DNA of 64,000 nt, from positions 37,739-101,738 of the forward strand of contig NZ_CYSR01000020.1 of the NCBI RefSeq assembly GCF_001458395.1, written 5' to 3'. The notes below the pieces were generated by a model. That model searched no databases, was not told the origin of the DNA, and worked only from the letters and a program-made list of their open reading frames with translations. Made by a program: the position numbers and the translations under genes. This DNA is from Leisingera aquaemixtae (GTDB lineage: Bacteria; Pseudomonadota; Alphaproteobacteria; Rhodobacterales; Rhodobacteraceae). Each line of letters starts with the position of its first letter. Positions within the stretch are counted from its first letter, which is position 1. This document shows, one piece after another, positions 1 through 8,607 of this stretch.

Positions 1-41
1 CGGCCTGACCTGCACCCAGCGCGGCAAGCCGCAAACGATCA

Positions 42-71
42 GGCCCGCCGGACAACACCGGCGGGCCTTTT
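42..71 (+). terminator. Rho-independent terminator of an upstream plus-strand gene
   Basis: A perfect 10-bp stem (GGCCCGCCGG at 42-51 and CCGGCGGGCC at 58-67) with a 6-nt loop is followed by TTTT. The T run is on the plus strand only, so it should end a gene that lies mostly outside the window. A stop codon TGA at 6-8 in frame 3 could be the end of that gene, but nothing more can be read from it. Confidence 0.8.
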
Positions 72-119
72 CCGTTCAGCCCTGATCCATTCAGCGGGTC
101 CGCTGCCCGGCGGCGGCAG

Positions 120-2699
120 TCAGCCCGCGTTGCCGGCTAAGGCCATCGTCTCCAGAACCGCGCTCAGCTGTTCCACCGTGTAGGGCTTTTTCAGGATTTT
201 CAGCCCCGGGAAGCGCTTGGTGATGTCATCCGTTGCTCCGTACCCCGTGGCCAGCACCACCGCGATGCCCAGCTCGCGGCACCTCTCCACCACCGGCAGC
301 GAGTTTTCCGGCCCCAGGTTCATGTCCGCCAGAACAAACTGCGTGCCGCCCCGCTCCAGCAGGTTCAGCGCGGTCTCGACCCCGCTGCAGGTCTCCACCT
401 TTTCAGCGCCCAGCTGAGACAGCATGTCCGCCGCATCCATGGCGATGATCATGTTGTCTTCCAGCACCAGCGCATTGCCGGACAGGCGCGGCACAACCGA
501 CGCCTGACGTGCGCCGGTCTTCGGCGCCGGGGCCGCAGGCGTTTCCGCCTTGCGCACATGGCGGGCGGGCAGCACAAAATCCGCCTCCAGCCCGGTGAGC
601 TGGTATTTCACGTTCGCTTCGCCCCGCAGCTCAAACGGCACCGATTGCTCGATCAGCGTGGTGCCGAAGCCCCTGCGCCGCGGTGCCTGGACCGGCGGGC
701 CATCGCATTCGCGCCAGCTCAGCGCGGCGGTGCCGTCGCCGTTCAGCGCGGTGCGGATTTCCACCCGCCCGGAAGAGTCGCTGAGCGCGCCGTATTTGAC
801 CGAGTTCGTCACCAGCTCATGAACGACCAGCGCCATGCAGGTAAACGCCGCGGGCGACAGCTCCAGCGCCTCGCCGTCAATCGACACCCGGCTGGCCTTG
901 CCCGACAGAAACGCCTCGGTTTCCGTCCCGATCAGCACCGTCAGCGGGCTCCAGTCCCATTCCGAGCCGGTCAGCTGGTCATGTGCCCGCGCCAGCGCGT
1001 GAATGCGCGCGTCCAGCACCTCGCCAAAAGCATCGGCGGATTTCACCGACTCCTTGCCCTGCGACACCAGCCCGCGGATCAGGTTCAGGATGTTGCGCAC
1101 CCGGTGGTTCAGCTCCGCAATCAGCAGCTCCTGCTGGTCCTGCGCCCGCTTGCGGGCAGCGTTGTTCTCATCCGCCAGCTTCAGAACCACTTCGATCAGG
1201 GTTGTGCGCAGGGCCTCGGCAGTGCGCTGCTCGCGCTGCTTCCACGGCTGGCAATGGCCGCGCGCCACCTCCTGCCAGGCCTCGAAACTCTTGCGCGGCG
1301 TCAGCCGCAGGCCATTCGGCCCCGGTTCGGCGGGTTTCTCCGGATTGCCCGCCCAGGTCACCGATTTGATCACCTCGCGCCGGAACAGCACAAAATAATC
1401 CCGCGGCTTGCGCGACACCGGGATCGCCAGCAGCCCGGCCACCCGGTCCGCAAACCCGTCAGTGGCCGGATAGCGCTTGATCAGGTTGCTGTTGCTATAG
1501 ACCTGCGCGGGCGGCGTGGTGTTCAGGAACCGCACCAGCCCAAGGAACTCCTCTTCCACCGGGGCGGATCCGGTGGATTTGTACTGCCCGTCCGAATAAA
1601 TCGCGGCCCCGTCAAAGGGGATGACCTCGCCGATGCCGCTGCACAGGTCTTCAAAAGCCGCAAACAGGTTGGAGCCATTGGACAGCTGCGGCATCAGGCT
1701 GTCATGCAGCTCCCTGGAACGGTCGATGTCGCCCAGCTCATCAGCCATTTCCATCTGAGCCAGCTCATAGTTGAACAGCTGCGCAAACAGCTCCACCGAA
1801 GTGCGCATTTCATAGCTGAGGTACTGCGGCTTGGGGTGATGGCAGGCGAACAGACCCCAAAGCTGGCCATTGCGCAGGATGGACACCGACATCGAGGCCG
1901 CAACCCCCATGTTCCTGAGATACTCCATATGGATCGGAGACACCGCCCGGGTCACCGCCAGCGACAGGTCCAGCGGTTCGCCATTGGGATCGGTTTCCGG
2001 CAGCACCGGGTAGACCGGCGCCGTGACGTCGGGAATGATCCGCAGCATGTTGCGCACATACAGCGCCCGGGCCTGCTTGGGGATGTCGCTGGCCGGATAG
2101 CGCAGGCCCAGAAACGGCTCCAGGTCCGAATCGCGGGCCTCCGCGATGACGGTGCCGCTGCCGTCTTCCTCGAACTTGTAGACCATGACGCGGCCATAGC
2201 CGCTCAGCGCCTTGAGGCCCCTTGCGGCCTCCTTCGCCATCGCGTCCAGCGCATCGTGGCGCTGCACCCGGCCGATCAGCGCCTGCACCATCCCCGGATC
2301 ATGCACATCACGCGCATCCGCCGCCCGGCGCTCGAACTCCAGGACAAACAGCCGCCCGGACTGGTGGATGGAGACGTCATACCTCTGCCCGTCGCCGCGC
2401 AGGTCATAGCCGAACACCCGCACCGCGCTCTGCTGCATCCGCAGCATCTGCATCCGGGTGCGCAGATCGTGCAACGCCTGCGGGCTGAGAATATCCGTCA
2501 CCGGCCGCCCCGGCAGCTCCGACTCATCCAGTCCCAGAACCTCTGCGCAATTGGCAGAGGCATGGGCGATGATCCAGTCCGCAGAAACCGCCATCAGGCA
2601 GCCAAAGCTCTGCACCTGGCCGATAATATGGATCGGCTCCTGATCGCAGGTGGTCAGATCCACCTGCGCCTCGGCGGCACTGGAAGTTTCGTCAGGCAT
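120..2699 (-). CDS. bphP: Bacteriophytochrome: PAS-GAF-PHY HWE-type histidine kinase with C-terminal receiver
   Basis: Red/far-red photoreceptor kinase that binds biliverdin, probably cytoplasmic. About 859 aa from the chosen start. The N-terminus carries the chromophore cysteine, Cys18 in the TTCDQEPIHI motif typical of bacteriophytochromes, followed by a PAS domain, a GAF domain with the PASDIP chromophore-pocket motif, and a PHY domain. The kinase is of the HWE type: ELNHRVRN holds the phospho-accepting His, HELVTNSVKYG is the N box, and SWRECDG supplies the W-x-E signature. A receiver domain follows (VLEDN, then the phospho-acceptor Asp in LADMNLG). Start: the ATG at 2699 has GGGGAGGG at a good distance; an in-frame ATG 11 codons upstream lies inside bphO and lacks a site. 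It overlaps bphO by 8 bp, so the two are co-translated and the oxygenase supplies the chromophore. The output partner is unknown; the fused receiver suggests intramolecular phosphotransfer. Confidence 0.95.
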   Translation of the reverse strand: MPDETSSAAEAQVDLTTCDQEPIHIIGQVQSFGCLMAVSADWIIAHASANCAEVLGLDESELPGRPVTDILSPQALHDLRTRMQMLRMQQSAVRVFGYDLRGDGQRYDVSIHQSGRLFVLEFERRAADARDVHDPGMVQALIGRVQRHDALDAMAKEAARGLKALSGYGRVMVYKFEEDGSGTVIAEARDSDLEPFLGLRYPASDIPKQARALYVRNMLRIIPDVTAPVYPVLPETDPNGEPLDLSLAVTRAVSPIHMEYLRNMGVAASMSVSILRNGQLWGLFACHHPKPQYLSYEMRTSVELFAQLFNYELAQMEMADELGDIDRSRELHDSLMPQLSNGSNLFAAFEDLCSGIGEVIPFDGAAIYSDGQYKSTGSAPVEEEFLGLVRFLNTTPPAQVYSNSNLIKRYPATDGFADRVAGLLAIPVSRKPRDYFVLFRREVIKSVTWAGNPEKPAEPGPNGLRLTPRKSFEAWQEVARGHCQPWKQREQRTAEALRTTLIEVVLKLADENNAARKRAQDQQELLIAELNHRVRNILNLIRGLVSQGKESVKSADAFGEVLDARIHALARAHDQLTGSEWDWSPLTVLIGTETEAFLSGKASRVSIDGEALELSPAAFTCMALVVHELVTNSVKYGALSDSSGRVEIRTALNGDGTAALSWRECDGPPVQAPRRRGFGTTLIEQSVPFELRGEANVKYQLTGLEADFVLPARHVRKAETPAAPAPKTGARQASVVPRLSGNALVLEDNMIIAMDAADMLSQLGAEKVETCSGVETALNLLERGGTQFVLADMNLGPENSLPVVERCRELGIAVVLATGYGATDDITKRFPGLKILKKPYTVEQLSAVLETMALAGNAG

Positions 2700-3255
2700 G
2701 AACCGCCCTCCCCTCGGCAGACTCAGCAGCAATGCATTCTAAGCAAAATTCGAACAGGCCGGTAGCATCTGTGACAATCCGGTCCGCCGCCGCGCCGCCG
2801 GCCGGAAGCGCTTCGGCCCGGGCCACATAGCCGCGCCAGTACTCCATATAGGGCGGCGCCGACAAATAGCCGTCCGCATACATAGTCTCAGGCAGGCCGC
2901 TGTCCAGCCAGCGCTTGCGCAGCACCTTCGCGCCCAGGCGCGAGCCGGACACCACGTAATCCACCGCCAGCGGATGCGGGTCCAGCGGCAGCCGCGGCAC
3001 AGGCGCCAGGCGGCCCAGCTGCTCCAGATCCGCGCCAGCCCGCTGCGTCAGATCACGGATCACCGGCGCGCAGGCGGCGCTCTGGCTCACCGGCTCCAGC
3101 GCCGCAAACAGCCGCCACTGCAGCAGCAGAAAGCGCGCATAGCCCTCCGCGCCCTGCTGATCCAGCCGGGTTACCTGATCATCCAGCGCGGCATGGCAGT
3201 GCCGCGTGTCCCCGCGCAGCCGGGCACGCAAGTTCTCATATTGGGCCTTAGCCAC
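2692..3255 (-). CDS. bphO: Biliverdin-producing heme oxygenase
   Basis: Cleaves heme to biliverdin, the BphP chromophore. The protein is 187 aa from a GTG start, a normal size for bacterial BphO/HemO proteins. RHCHAALD near residues 18-25 fits the proximal heme-ligand helix (His21 is the likely ligand), and the distal-helix region YVVSGSRLGAKVL is recognisable. The reading frame is open for 42 more codons upstream, but the GTG at 3255 has AGGGGG about 10 nt before it, and a good promoter lies directly upstream inside the longer frame. It precedes and overlaps bphP, the usual order for chromophore gene and photoreceptor. Confidence 0.9.
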   Translation of the reverse strand: MAKAQYENLRARLRGDTRHCHAALDDQVTRLDQQGAEGYARFLLLQWRLFAALEPVSQSAACAPVIRDLTQRAGADLEQLGRLAPVPRLPLDPHPLAVDYVVSGSRLGAKVLRKRWLDSGLPETMYADGYLSAPPYMEYWRGYVARAEALPAGGAAADRIVTDATGLFEFCLECIAAESAEGRAVHA

Positions 3256-3280
3256 GGAACCGTTCCCCCTAGTCAGCAGC

Positions 3281-3308
3281 ACTATAGCGTTCGCCAAAAC
3301 CGAATCAA
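3281..3308 (-). promoter_or_regulatory. Sigma-70-type promoter of bphO-bphP
   Basis: Read on the minus strand, TTGATT (3308-3303), a 16-bp spacer and TATAGT (3286-3281) form a good -35/-10 pair. Transcription would start near 3274, giving a leader of about 20 nt to the GTG of bphO, which supports that start codon. Predicted from sequence only. Confidence 0.6.
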
Positions 3309-3675
3309 TGGGCTTCCGCCGCGATACCAGAAGGGGAAAAGCAAAGTTTTGCAACGCTTTAGACGCCTTTCCCCGGCGCAAGCCGCGCTGGGGCGGCCCT
3401 TACCGCGGGGCACTTGGCCGGCCGGCTTCCGGCCCGGCCCCGCTGCTGCCGGGCTGCCTGCCCTTTAGGCGCCCAGTTTAACTAACTTCAACGCAAGTCG
3501 CCGGCAGGCCGTTAACCCAATGTTTACAGCCCTTTCCGCGCAAATGCGGCGGAAATCGGGCAGGTCTGCCGCAATTGCCCGGAAGCTGCCGCGAACATTC
3601 CGCAATTGGCTTTCAGCGTGAAGGCCAGCCCGCGCCCTCTGCCCGGGCCCCACGCCGCCACGAGGACCTGACGCC
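3309..3675. other. Intergenic region between divergent bphO and the kinase gene
   Basis: About 370 bp between the bphO promoter and the kinase start. The middle is GC-rich and contains no convincing gene. A less GC-rich stretch near 3475-3535 (GTTTAACTAACTTC, then CCGTTAACCCAATG) is the likely place for the promoter of the rightward operon, but I found no clear -35/-10 pair. Confidence 0.5.
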
Positions 3676-5040
3676 GTGCCGCATGACATCTTTTCCGCCG
3701 ATCCGGCGCCGGCCAGCGAACTGCCCTGCGGCTTCAAGCTGCTGCAGGGCCAGTACCAGATCGAGCGGCCTCTGCTCAGCGGCGGCTTCGGCATCACCTA
3801 TCTGGCCCGCGACAGCCTGGAACGCCGCGTCGTGATCAAGGAATGCTATCCGGCGGGACTCTGCCGCCGCAGCGGCACCGATGTGGAACCCAGCTCCCCC
3901 GAACACGCCAGATCCTGCCGCAACGTGCTGCGCGCCTTCCTGCGCGAGGCGCATCTGCTGGCCCGCGCCCGGCATCCCGCCATCGTCGGTGTCCACCAGG
4001 TGTTCAAGGAAAACCAGACCGCCTATATCGCGATGGAGTTCATCGACGGGCTGGACCTGCTCACCGTGCGCGAGGAGCAGCCGGAGCGGCTGACCGGGCC
4101 GGTGCTGCGCCGGATCCTCGATCAGTCGCTGGAGGCGCTGGACTGCCTGCACCGGCTGGGCGTCCTGCACCGCGACATCTCGCCGGACAACATCCTGCTG
4201 GGCAAGGACGGCACCGTGACGCTGATCGACTTCGGCGCCGCCTGCGGCAGCACCCCCGATGACAGCACCGCGCTGCCGATGCTGCTGGCAGTCAAGGACG
4301 GCTATTCGGCCCATGAGCTTTACAGCCCCGACCTGCCCCAGCGCCCGGCCTGCGACCTCTACGCGCTTGGCGCCACGCTCTACTACCTGATCACCGGCGC
4401 TCCGCCCGCGGCCAGCCAAAAGCGGCTGGCGGCGCTGCTGGCGGGCTCCCCGGACCCCTGCCGCCCGCTGCTGGGCGGGCCCTGGGCCGCAGACCCGGCG
4501 CTGCTGGCGACCGTGGACATGGCGATGTCGGTGCTTCCGGCGGAACGGTTCCAAAGCGCCAGCGGCTGGGCCGCCGCCCTGGCGGAGGAAGTCGCGCCGC
4601 AGCAGGCCGTAGACCCGCAAACCACCCCGGCGGCCCCCGCGGCGGCAGCCGCCTGCGCAGACGACGGCAGCCGGCTGGCCGCGGCAATCTCCGAGCTGGT
4701 CGCCAAGACCAATGACAGCCTCAAGCCCGGCCTGCCCCGCTCCGCCCGCCAGGCGCAGACCCCGCCTGCCGCCCCGCCCGCCGGACCGCGCCGCCCGCTG
4801 GTCAACATCTTCGGCGAGCCGGTCACCGACCTTGAGGCCTGGCTGGAAGAAGAGGATGCGATCTCCTGGCGCAAGAAAATTGCCCCTTCCGCGCAGCAGC
4901 CGCCGGGCGCGGCCCCGGTACCGCTGGCAGATCCGTCGGACCCGGCACTGGGCCTGCGCCGGGACAAGCCGACATTCGCCGGCCGCTTGCGCAGGATCTT
5001 CGGGCGTCCCGCCAACAGCCCGCAAACGGTTAAGAACTGA
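3676..5040 (+). CDS. Hanks-type Ser/Thr protein kinase, first gene of an eight-gene operon
   Basis: Soluble eukaryotic-like Ser/Thr kinase, 454 aa. The kinase domain covers about residues 28-300: a glycine-rich loop LLSGGFGITYL, the ATP-binding Lys55 in VVIKECYP, the catalytic Asp167 in HRDISPDNILL, and Asp185 in DFGAA. Residues from about 300 are low-complexity (Ala/Pro-rich), ending in a basic C-terminus (GRLRRIFGRP). No transmembrane segment or sensor domain is visible, unlike PknB-type kinases. Start is GTG at 3676; no strong ribosome site is seen. The next genes encode an FHA protein and a PP2C phosphatase, so the three form a writer/reader/eraser set for phospho-Thr. The kinase-FHA-PP2C grouping recalls PpkA/Fha/PppA of type VI secretion, but no secretion genes are present here. 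Confidence 0.9.
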   Translation: MPHDIFSADPAPASELPCGFKLLQGQYQIERPLLSGGFGITYLARDSLERRVVIKECYPAGLCRRSGTDVEPSSPEHARSCRNVLRAFLREAHLLARARHPAIVGVHQVFKENQTAYIAMEFIDGLDLLTVREEQPERLTGPVLRRILDQSLEALDCLHRLGVLHRDISPDNILLGKDGTVTLIDFGAACGSTPDDSTALPMLLAVKDGYSAHELYSPDLPQRPACDLYALGATLYYLITGAPPAASQKRLAALLAGSPDPCRPLLGGPWAADPALLATVDMAMSVLPAERFQSASGWAAALAEEVAPQQAVDPQTTPAAPAAAAACADDGSRLAAAISELVAKTNDSLKPGLPRSARQAQTPPAAPPAGPRRPLVNIFGEPVTDLEAWLEEEDAISWRKKIAPSAQQPPGAAPVPLADPSDPALGLRRDKPTFAGRLRRIFGRPANSPQTVKN

Positions 5041-5051
5041 AGGGAATGGGT

Positions 5052-6398
5052 ATGAAGTTCATCAAGGATATCATCGGCGAAAAGCGGGAACGGGTCCGCC
5101 TGGACGGCGCCGCCGCCCCAGCCGCGGAACCGGTGCAGCCGCCTGCAGAGGACACCGGCAGCCGCGCGCCCTTCAGCCTCGGCAGCAGCTTCCGGCTGGA
5201 CCCGGAACCCGGTCCGCCCCCCGCCAGCCCGGACGCTGCCGCGTCCCTGACAGAGGCTTTCCGCGACCCGCCGGACGTGCCCGCGGCAGACCTGGACGGT
5301 GAACCGGACGATGATTTCGCCGGTTTGAGCGGGCCCGAACCGGAGGAGGATGCGATTGCCGCCTTCTTCGCCCGCGAGCAGACCCGGACCGCGGCACAGG
5401 ACCGCCCGGACACCGCCGCCTTCTTCGCCGCCCCGGAGCATGACACCGCAGAGGCGGATCCCGCGGAAGCGCCGGAAGAGGATTTCTTTGCCCAGCCGGA
5501 AGACGCAGACGACGACACGGCAGAGGCCTTCGCGGCGGATCCGGATTTCAGCCGCCTGCAGCAGCCGGAGCCGGACGCGGACACCGCCAGGCCCTACCGG
5601 ATCTTCACGCGCAGCCACACCGCCGGGCGGAGCCCAGACGCCATGGGAGACCGCACCGAAACCGCCGCAGCACCTGCTCCTGAGCCGGACCCGCAGCCGG
5701 AAGTGCAGCCCGCAGTGCAGCCGGAACCCGCCTTCATCGCGGCGGACCCCCCGGCCCCTCAGGCTGCCGCGGCCCCGGCAGCGCAGCCCGCATGGGAAGC
5801 GCCCCCGGCGGAGGCGCCGCAGGCCGCCGTCTGCGCCCCTGCCGCCGCACCCATCTCAGCCCCCGCTGGCGCGCCGATTGACGTGCCCGCGCCCTCGATG
5901 GGCCGCGGCGCCAGCCGCGCGGGCCGGGTCAAGACCCGCCTCCTGGGGTTCAGCCCGGCGCAGGCCGCAGCCAGCGACCCGTTTGCCCGCAGCGCAGAGG
6001 CCGCGGCGCCCGGCTACACCCAGTTTCCCGTCGGCTGGCTCGCCATCGTGCAGGGGCCGGGCCGCGGCGCCGCCTTCACACTGTTCAGCGGCGTCACCGT
6101 GATCGGCCGCGGCGCGGATCAGACCGTGCGGCTCGACTTCGGCGACAACAGCATCTCCCGCGACAACCACGCCGCCATCGCCTATGACCCGGAGCAGAAG
6201 TCCTTCTTCATCGGCCACGGCGGCAAGGCCAACCTGGTGCGCCGCAACGGCCGCCCCGTGCTCAGCACCGAGGCGCTGTCGGCGGGCGACGTGATCCGGA
6301 TCGGCGAAACCACCCTGCGCTTCGTGCCGCTGTGCGGCGCCGACTTCGGCTGGGACCAGCCGCAACACAGCGATGCCGCAGATGCTGCATTCCGCTGA
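5052..6398 (+). CDS. FHA-domain protein with long acidic/proline-alanine-rich N-terminal region
   Basis: Predicted phosphothreonine-binding adaptor, 448 aa. Roughly residues 15-320 are low-complexity, first acidic (many D/E, with repeated AAFFA and EDFFA patches) and then Ala/Pro-rich. The FHA domain is C-terminal, about residues 325-425, with the conserved GR (352-353) in VTVIGRGADQ and the phosphopeptide-binding SRDNHA. Start: ATG 5052 has AGGGA 6 nt upstream; the ATG at 5046 would sit on top of that site. It lies 11 bp after the kinase gene and overlaps the phosphatase gene by 26 bp, so it is probably a scaffold phosphorylated by the upstream kinase. Thr residues in the linker are candidate sites. 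Confidence 0.85.
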   Translation: MKFIKDIIGEKRERVRLDGAAAPAAEPVQPPAEDTGSRAPFSLGSSFRLDPEPGPPPASPDAAASLTEAFRDPPDVPAADLDGEPDDDFAGLSGPEPEEDAIAAFFAREQTRTAAQDRPDTAAFFAAPEHDTAEADPAEAPEEDFFAQPEDADDDTAEAFAADPDFSRLQQPEPDADTARPYRIFTRSHTAGRSPDAMGDRTETAAAPAPEPDPQPEVQPAVQPEPAFIAADPPAPQAAAAPAAQPAWEAPPAEAPQAAVCAPAAAPISAPAGAPIDVPAPSMGRGASRAGRVKTRLLGFSPAQAAASDPFARSAEAAAPGYTQFPVGWLAIVQGPGRGAAFTLFSGVTVIGRGADQTVRLDFGDNSISRDNHAAIAYDPEQKSFFIGHGGKANLVRRNGRPVLSTEALSAGDVIRIGETTLRFVPLCGADFGWDQPQHSDAADAAFR

Positions 6399-7350
6399 GA
6401 TCGAATACGACGCCGCGACGGCCCTCAGCCAGGGCCGCCGCGAGCGTCAGGAGGATGCGGTCGCCGCCGATTTCCCGGCCGGCACCGGCACCGGCTTTGC
6501 GGTGCTGGCCGACGGCATGGGCGGCCATGCGGCCGGCGACATCGCCAGCCGGATCGTGGTGACCGAGGTGTTCAGCGAGCTGAAGCTGCAGGCCGGCGAT
6601 CCCGCGGCGCTGGAACAGGCCATCGGCGCGGTGCTGCAGCAGGCCGCCAATGGCGCCGACGCCTGTCTTGGCGAATATGCCAGCCATCAGCCCCAGGCCC
6701 GCGGCATGGGCGCCACCCTGCTGGCGCCGGTGCTGTTTTGCGACCGGCTCTATTGGATCTCGGCCGGCGACTCGCCGCTCTACCTGTTCCGCAAGGGCAG
6801 CCTGATCCGGCTCAACGCCGATCACTCGATGGCGTCTGAATTGGATGGCCTGGTGGCCGAGGGCCGGATGGACGCCGCCGAGGCCGCCAGCCACCCGGAC
6901 CGCCACTGCGTCACCTCGGTGCTGACCGGCGCGGGCATCCCCCGCATCGACTGCCGCAGCGCCCCGGTGCGCCTGCAGGCGGGCGATATCGTGCTGGCCG
7001 CCAGCGACGGGCTGCAATTCCTGCCCGAAGCCGAAATCGCCGCCGTGCTGGCCGCCGAATGCCTGAGCCCCAGCGCCCGCATCGGTGCGGTGCTGATGCA
7101 GCGGCTGAAGGCTCTGAACGCACCCGAACAGGACAATGCCGCGCTCTGCGTCATCAAACCCTTCGACCCGCGCGCCAGGCACCCTGAACCGGCCCCGGCT
7201 CCGGCGCGGGACCTGGCACAGCCCGCGCCCCCGCCGCAAGCCCCGGCTCCGCGCCCCCGCGGCGGCCGCCGCGTCGTGACCCTGCTGGCCTCCGCGACAT
7301 GGCGCGCCGCGCCCGCCGCCAGCCAAACCAAGACGGATGCACCGGTGTGA
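6373..7350 (+). CDS. PP2C-family Ser/Thr phosphatase
   Basis: Metal-dependent protein phosphatase expected to reverse the upstream kinase, 325 aa. PP2C motifs are in order: RRERQEDAV near the N-terminus, the metal-binding DGMGGHAAGD, GMGATLL, SAGDSPLYLF, and ASDGLQFL; a late DNAALCVI follows. The last 80 residues are Pro/Ala/Arg-rich without a recognisable domain. ATG 6373 is used here; an ATG three codons later is equally possible. It overlaps the genes on both sides (26 bp with the FHA gene, 4 bp GTGA with the next), so translation is probably coupled. Confidence 0.9.
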   Translation: MPQMLHSAEIEYDAATALSQGRRERQEDAVAADFPAGTGTGFAVLADGMGGHAAGDIASRIVVTEVFSELKLQAGDPAALEQAIGAVLQQAANGADACLGEYASHQPQARGMGATLLAPVLFCDRLYWISAGDSPLYLFRKGSLIRLNADHSMASELDGLVAEGRMDAAEAASHPDRHCVTSVLTGAGIPRIDCRSAPVRLQAGDIVLAASDGLQFLPEAEIAAVLAAECLSPSARIGAVLMQRLKALNAPEQDNAALCVIKPFDPRARHPEPAPAPARDLAQPAPPPQAPAPRPRGGRRVVTLLASATWRAAPAASQTKTDAPV

Positions 7351-8549
7351 GCCTCTCCCAGCGAGACATAACCCCGCTTGCCGGCCAGCTGGAGCACACG
7401 CTCAGCACCGGGCTGCTGCCGCCGGACGTGACCGGCTGGGGCAGCCAGCTGCTGCAGCGGCTGCGCCAGCCGGTCCGGGTGGCTGTCACCGGCGCCCCGG
7501 GCACCGGCAAATCGGCGCTGATCGACATGCTTCTGGGCCGGGTGGTGATCGGCAGGGCCGCCGCGGGCCTGCCGGTCGAGATCTGCTACGGGCCCGAGGA
7601 GCAGGTGGTGTTCGACACCCCTGCCGGCACGCGCCGGCAGCAGGCCGGCTGCCTGGCAGACACCGCCGTGCCGCCGGATGCGCTGCGGGTGCGCCAGCAC
7701 CTGCCCGACCTGCGGCTGCGCGCCCACAGCTTTTGCGAAATCCCGCTGGCAGGCCCGCCCGGCCGCCAGCAGGACACGCTGCAGCAGGCCGCCGCCATGG
7801 CGGACATCATCCTGTGGTGCAGCGAAACCTTCCCCGAGGCCGAGCAGGCCCTGTGGTCGGCAATGCCCGACAGCACCAAGGATCACAGCTTTCTGGTCCT
7901 CACCATGGCCGACCGCCAGATCATGCGCGGCATCCTTCCCGGCCTGATCCAGTCGCTGGAGCCGGTCGCCGCAGAGGAGTTTCTCGGCGTCTACCCGGTG
8001 GCCGCCATCCAGGGCCTGACGGCGCAGACCGCCGGCGCCCCGGCAGAGGGTCTGTGGCGCTCCAGCGGCGGCAGGCAGCTGGCCGAAGACGTGCAGCGAC
8101 AGATCGGCCTGGGCCGCGCCTCGGATGCGGATCAGGCGGAACTGCTGATCCGCCAGTTTGGCGGCCCCCTCCCGGCAGACGCTCCGCCGCCGCCCGCGGT
8201 CAGCACCGCCCGCCCCGCCGCAGCACCGCCAGCCCCCGCCGCCAGCCTGGCCGCGGCGCTGGACCAGCTGCACAGCGGCGCCGAGGACATGCTGGCCCAG
8301 GCCGAAGCGGCCGGCGGCCCGCAGGCAGGCCCTGTCCTGGCGCACTGTATGGACCTGATCCGCAGCCTGTCCGCCTCGCTGGAGGCCCTGCCCGGCAGCG
8401 CCGCGGTCAGCGCCGCCCGCGACGCCGCCCAGGACGGCGAGGAGCTGTTGATGCTGTGCCAGCTGGAACAGGACGAAGACGCGGCCATCGACGCGGTGAC
8501 GCTGCTTTTCCAACTGAAGAAGGAGCTGGCCGAAGTCCCCCCCGGGTAG
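7347..8549 (+). CDS. P-loop GTPase-like protein with degenerate G motifs
   Basis: Uncharacterised, 400 aa. The Walker A/G1 motif GAPGTGKS is at residues 49-56 and is followed by a short G domain. A normal DxxG (G3) motif is not evident, with EIPLAG in its expected place, and the G4 motif is only weakly matched by LTMAD. After an Ala/Pro-rich linker (about residues 275-300) comes a helical C-terminal region. It starts with GTG overlapping the phosphatase stop codon. It may be a regulatory or pseudo-GTPase partner of the two better-conserved GTPases that follow; this is inference from the degenerate motifs and position. Confidence 0.7.
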   Translation: MSLSQRDITPLAGQLEHTLSTGLLPPDVTGWGSQLLQRLRQPVRVAVTGAPGTGKSALIDMLLGRVVIGRAAAGLPVEICYGPEEQVVFDTPAGTRRQQAGCLADTAVPPDALRVRQHLPDLRLRAHSFCEIPLAGPPGRQQDTLQQAAAMADIILWCSETFPEAEQALWSAMPDSTKDHSFLVLTMADRQIMRGILPGLIQSLEPVAAEEFLGVYPVAAIQGLTAQTAGAPAEGLWRSSGGRQLAEDVQRQIGLGRASDADQAELLIRQFGGPLPADAPPPPAVSTARPAAAPPAPAASLAAALDQLHSGAEDMLAQAEAAGGPQAGPVLAHCMDLIRSLSASLEALPGSAAVSAARDAAQDGEELLMLCQLEQDEDAAIDAVTLLFQLKKELAEVPPG

Positions 8550-8607
8550 CGCCCGCGCCCGGAAACGCGCCCAAGAACACGCCAATGCAGGAACAGCAGA
8601 TTCAGCC

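Noticed and set aside
558..2765. A 735-codon open frame on the plus strand opposite bphP
   Set aside because: It is a GC-rich antisense shadow: no domain, Arg/His/Gln-rich composition, and bphP on the other strand is certain.
3613..5025. A 470-codon open frame on the minus strand opposite the kinase gene
   Set aside because: Antisense shadow of a clearly recognised kinase; Gly/Arg-rich with no motifs.
3676..7350. Type VI secretion regulatory genes
   Set aside because: The kinase, FHA and PP2C trio is reminiscent, but no TssB, TssC, VgrG, Hcp or ClpV gene is in the window, and dynamin-like GTPases are not part of that system.
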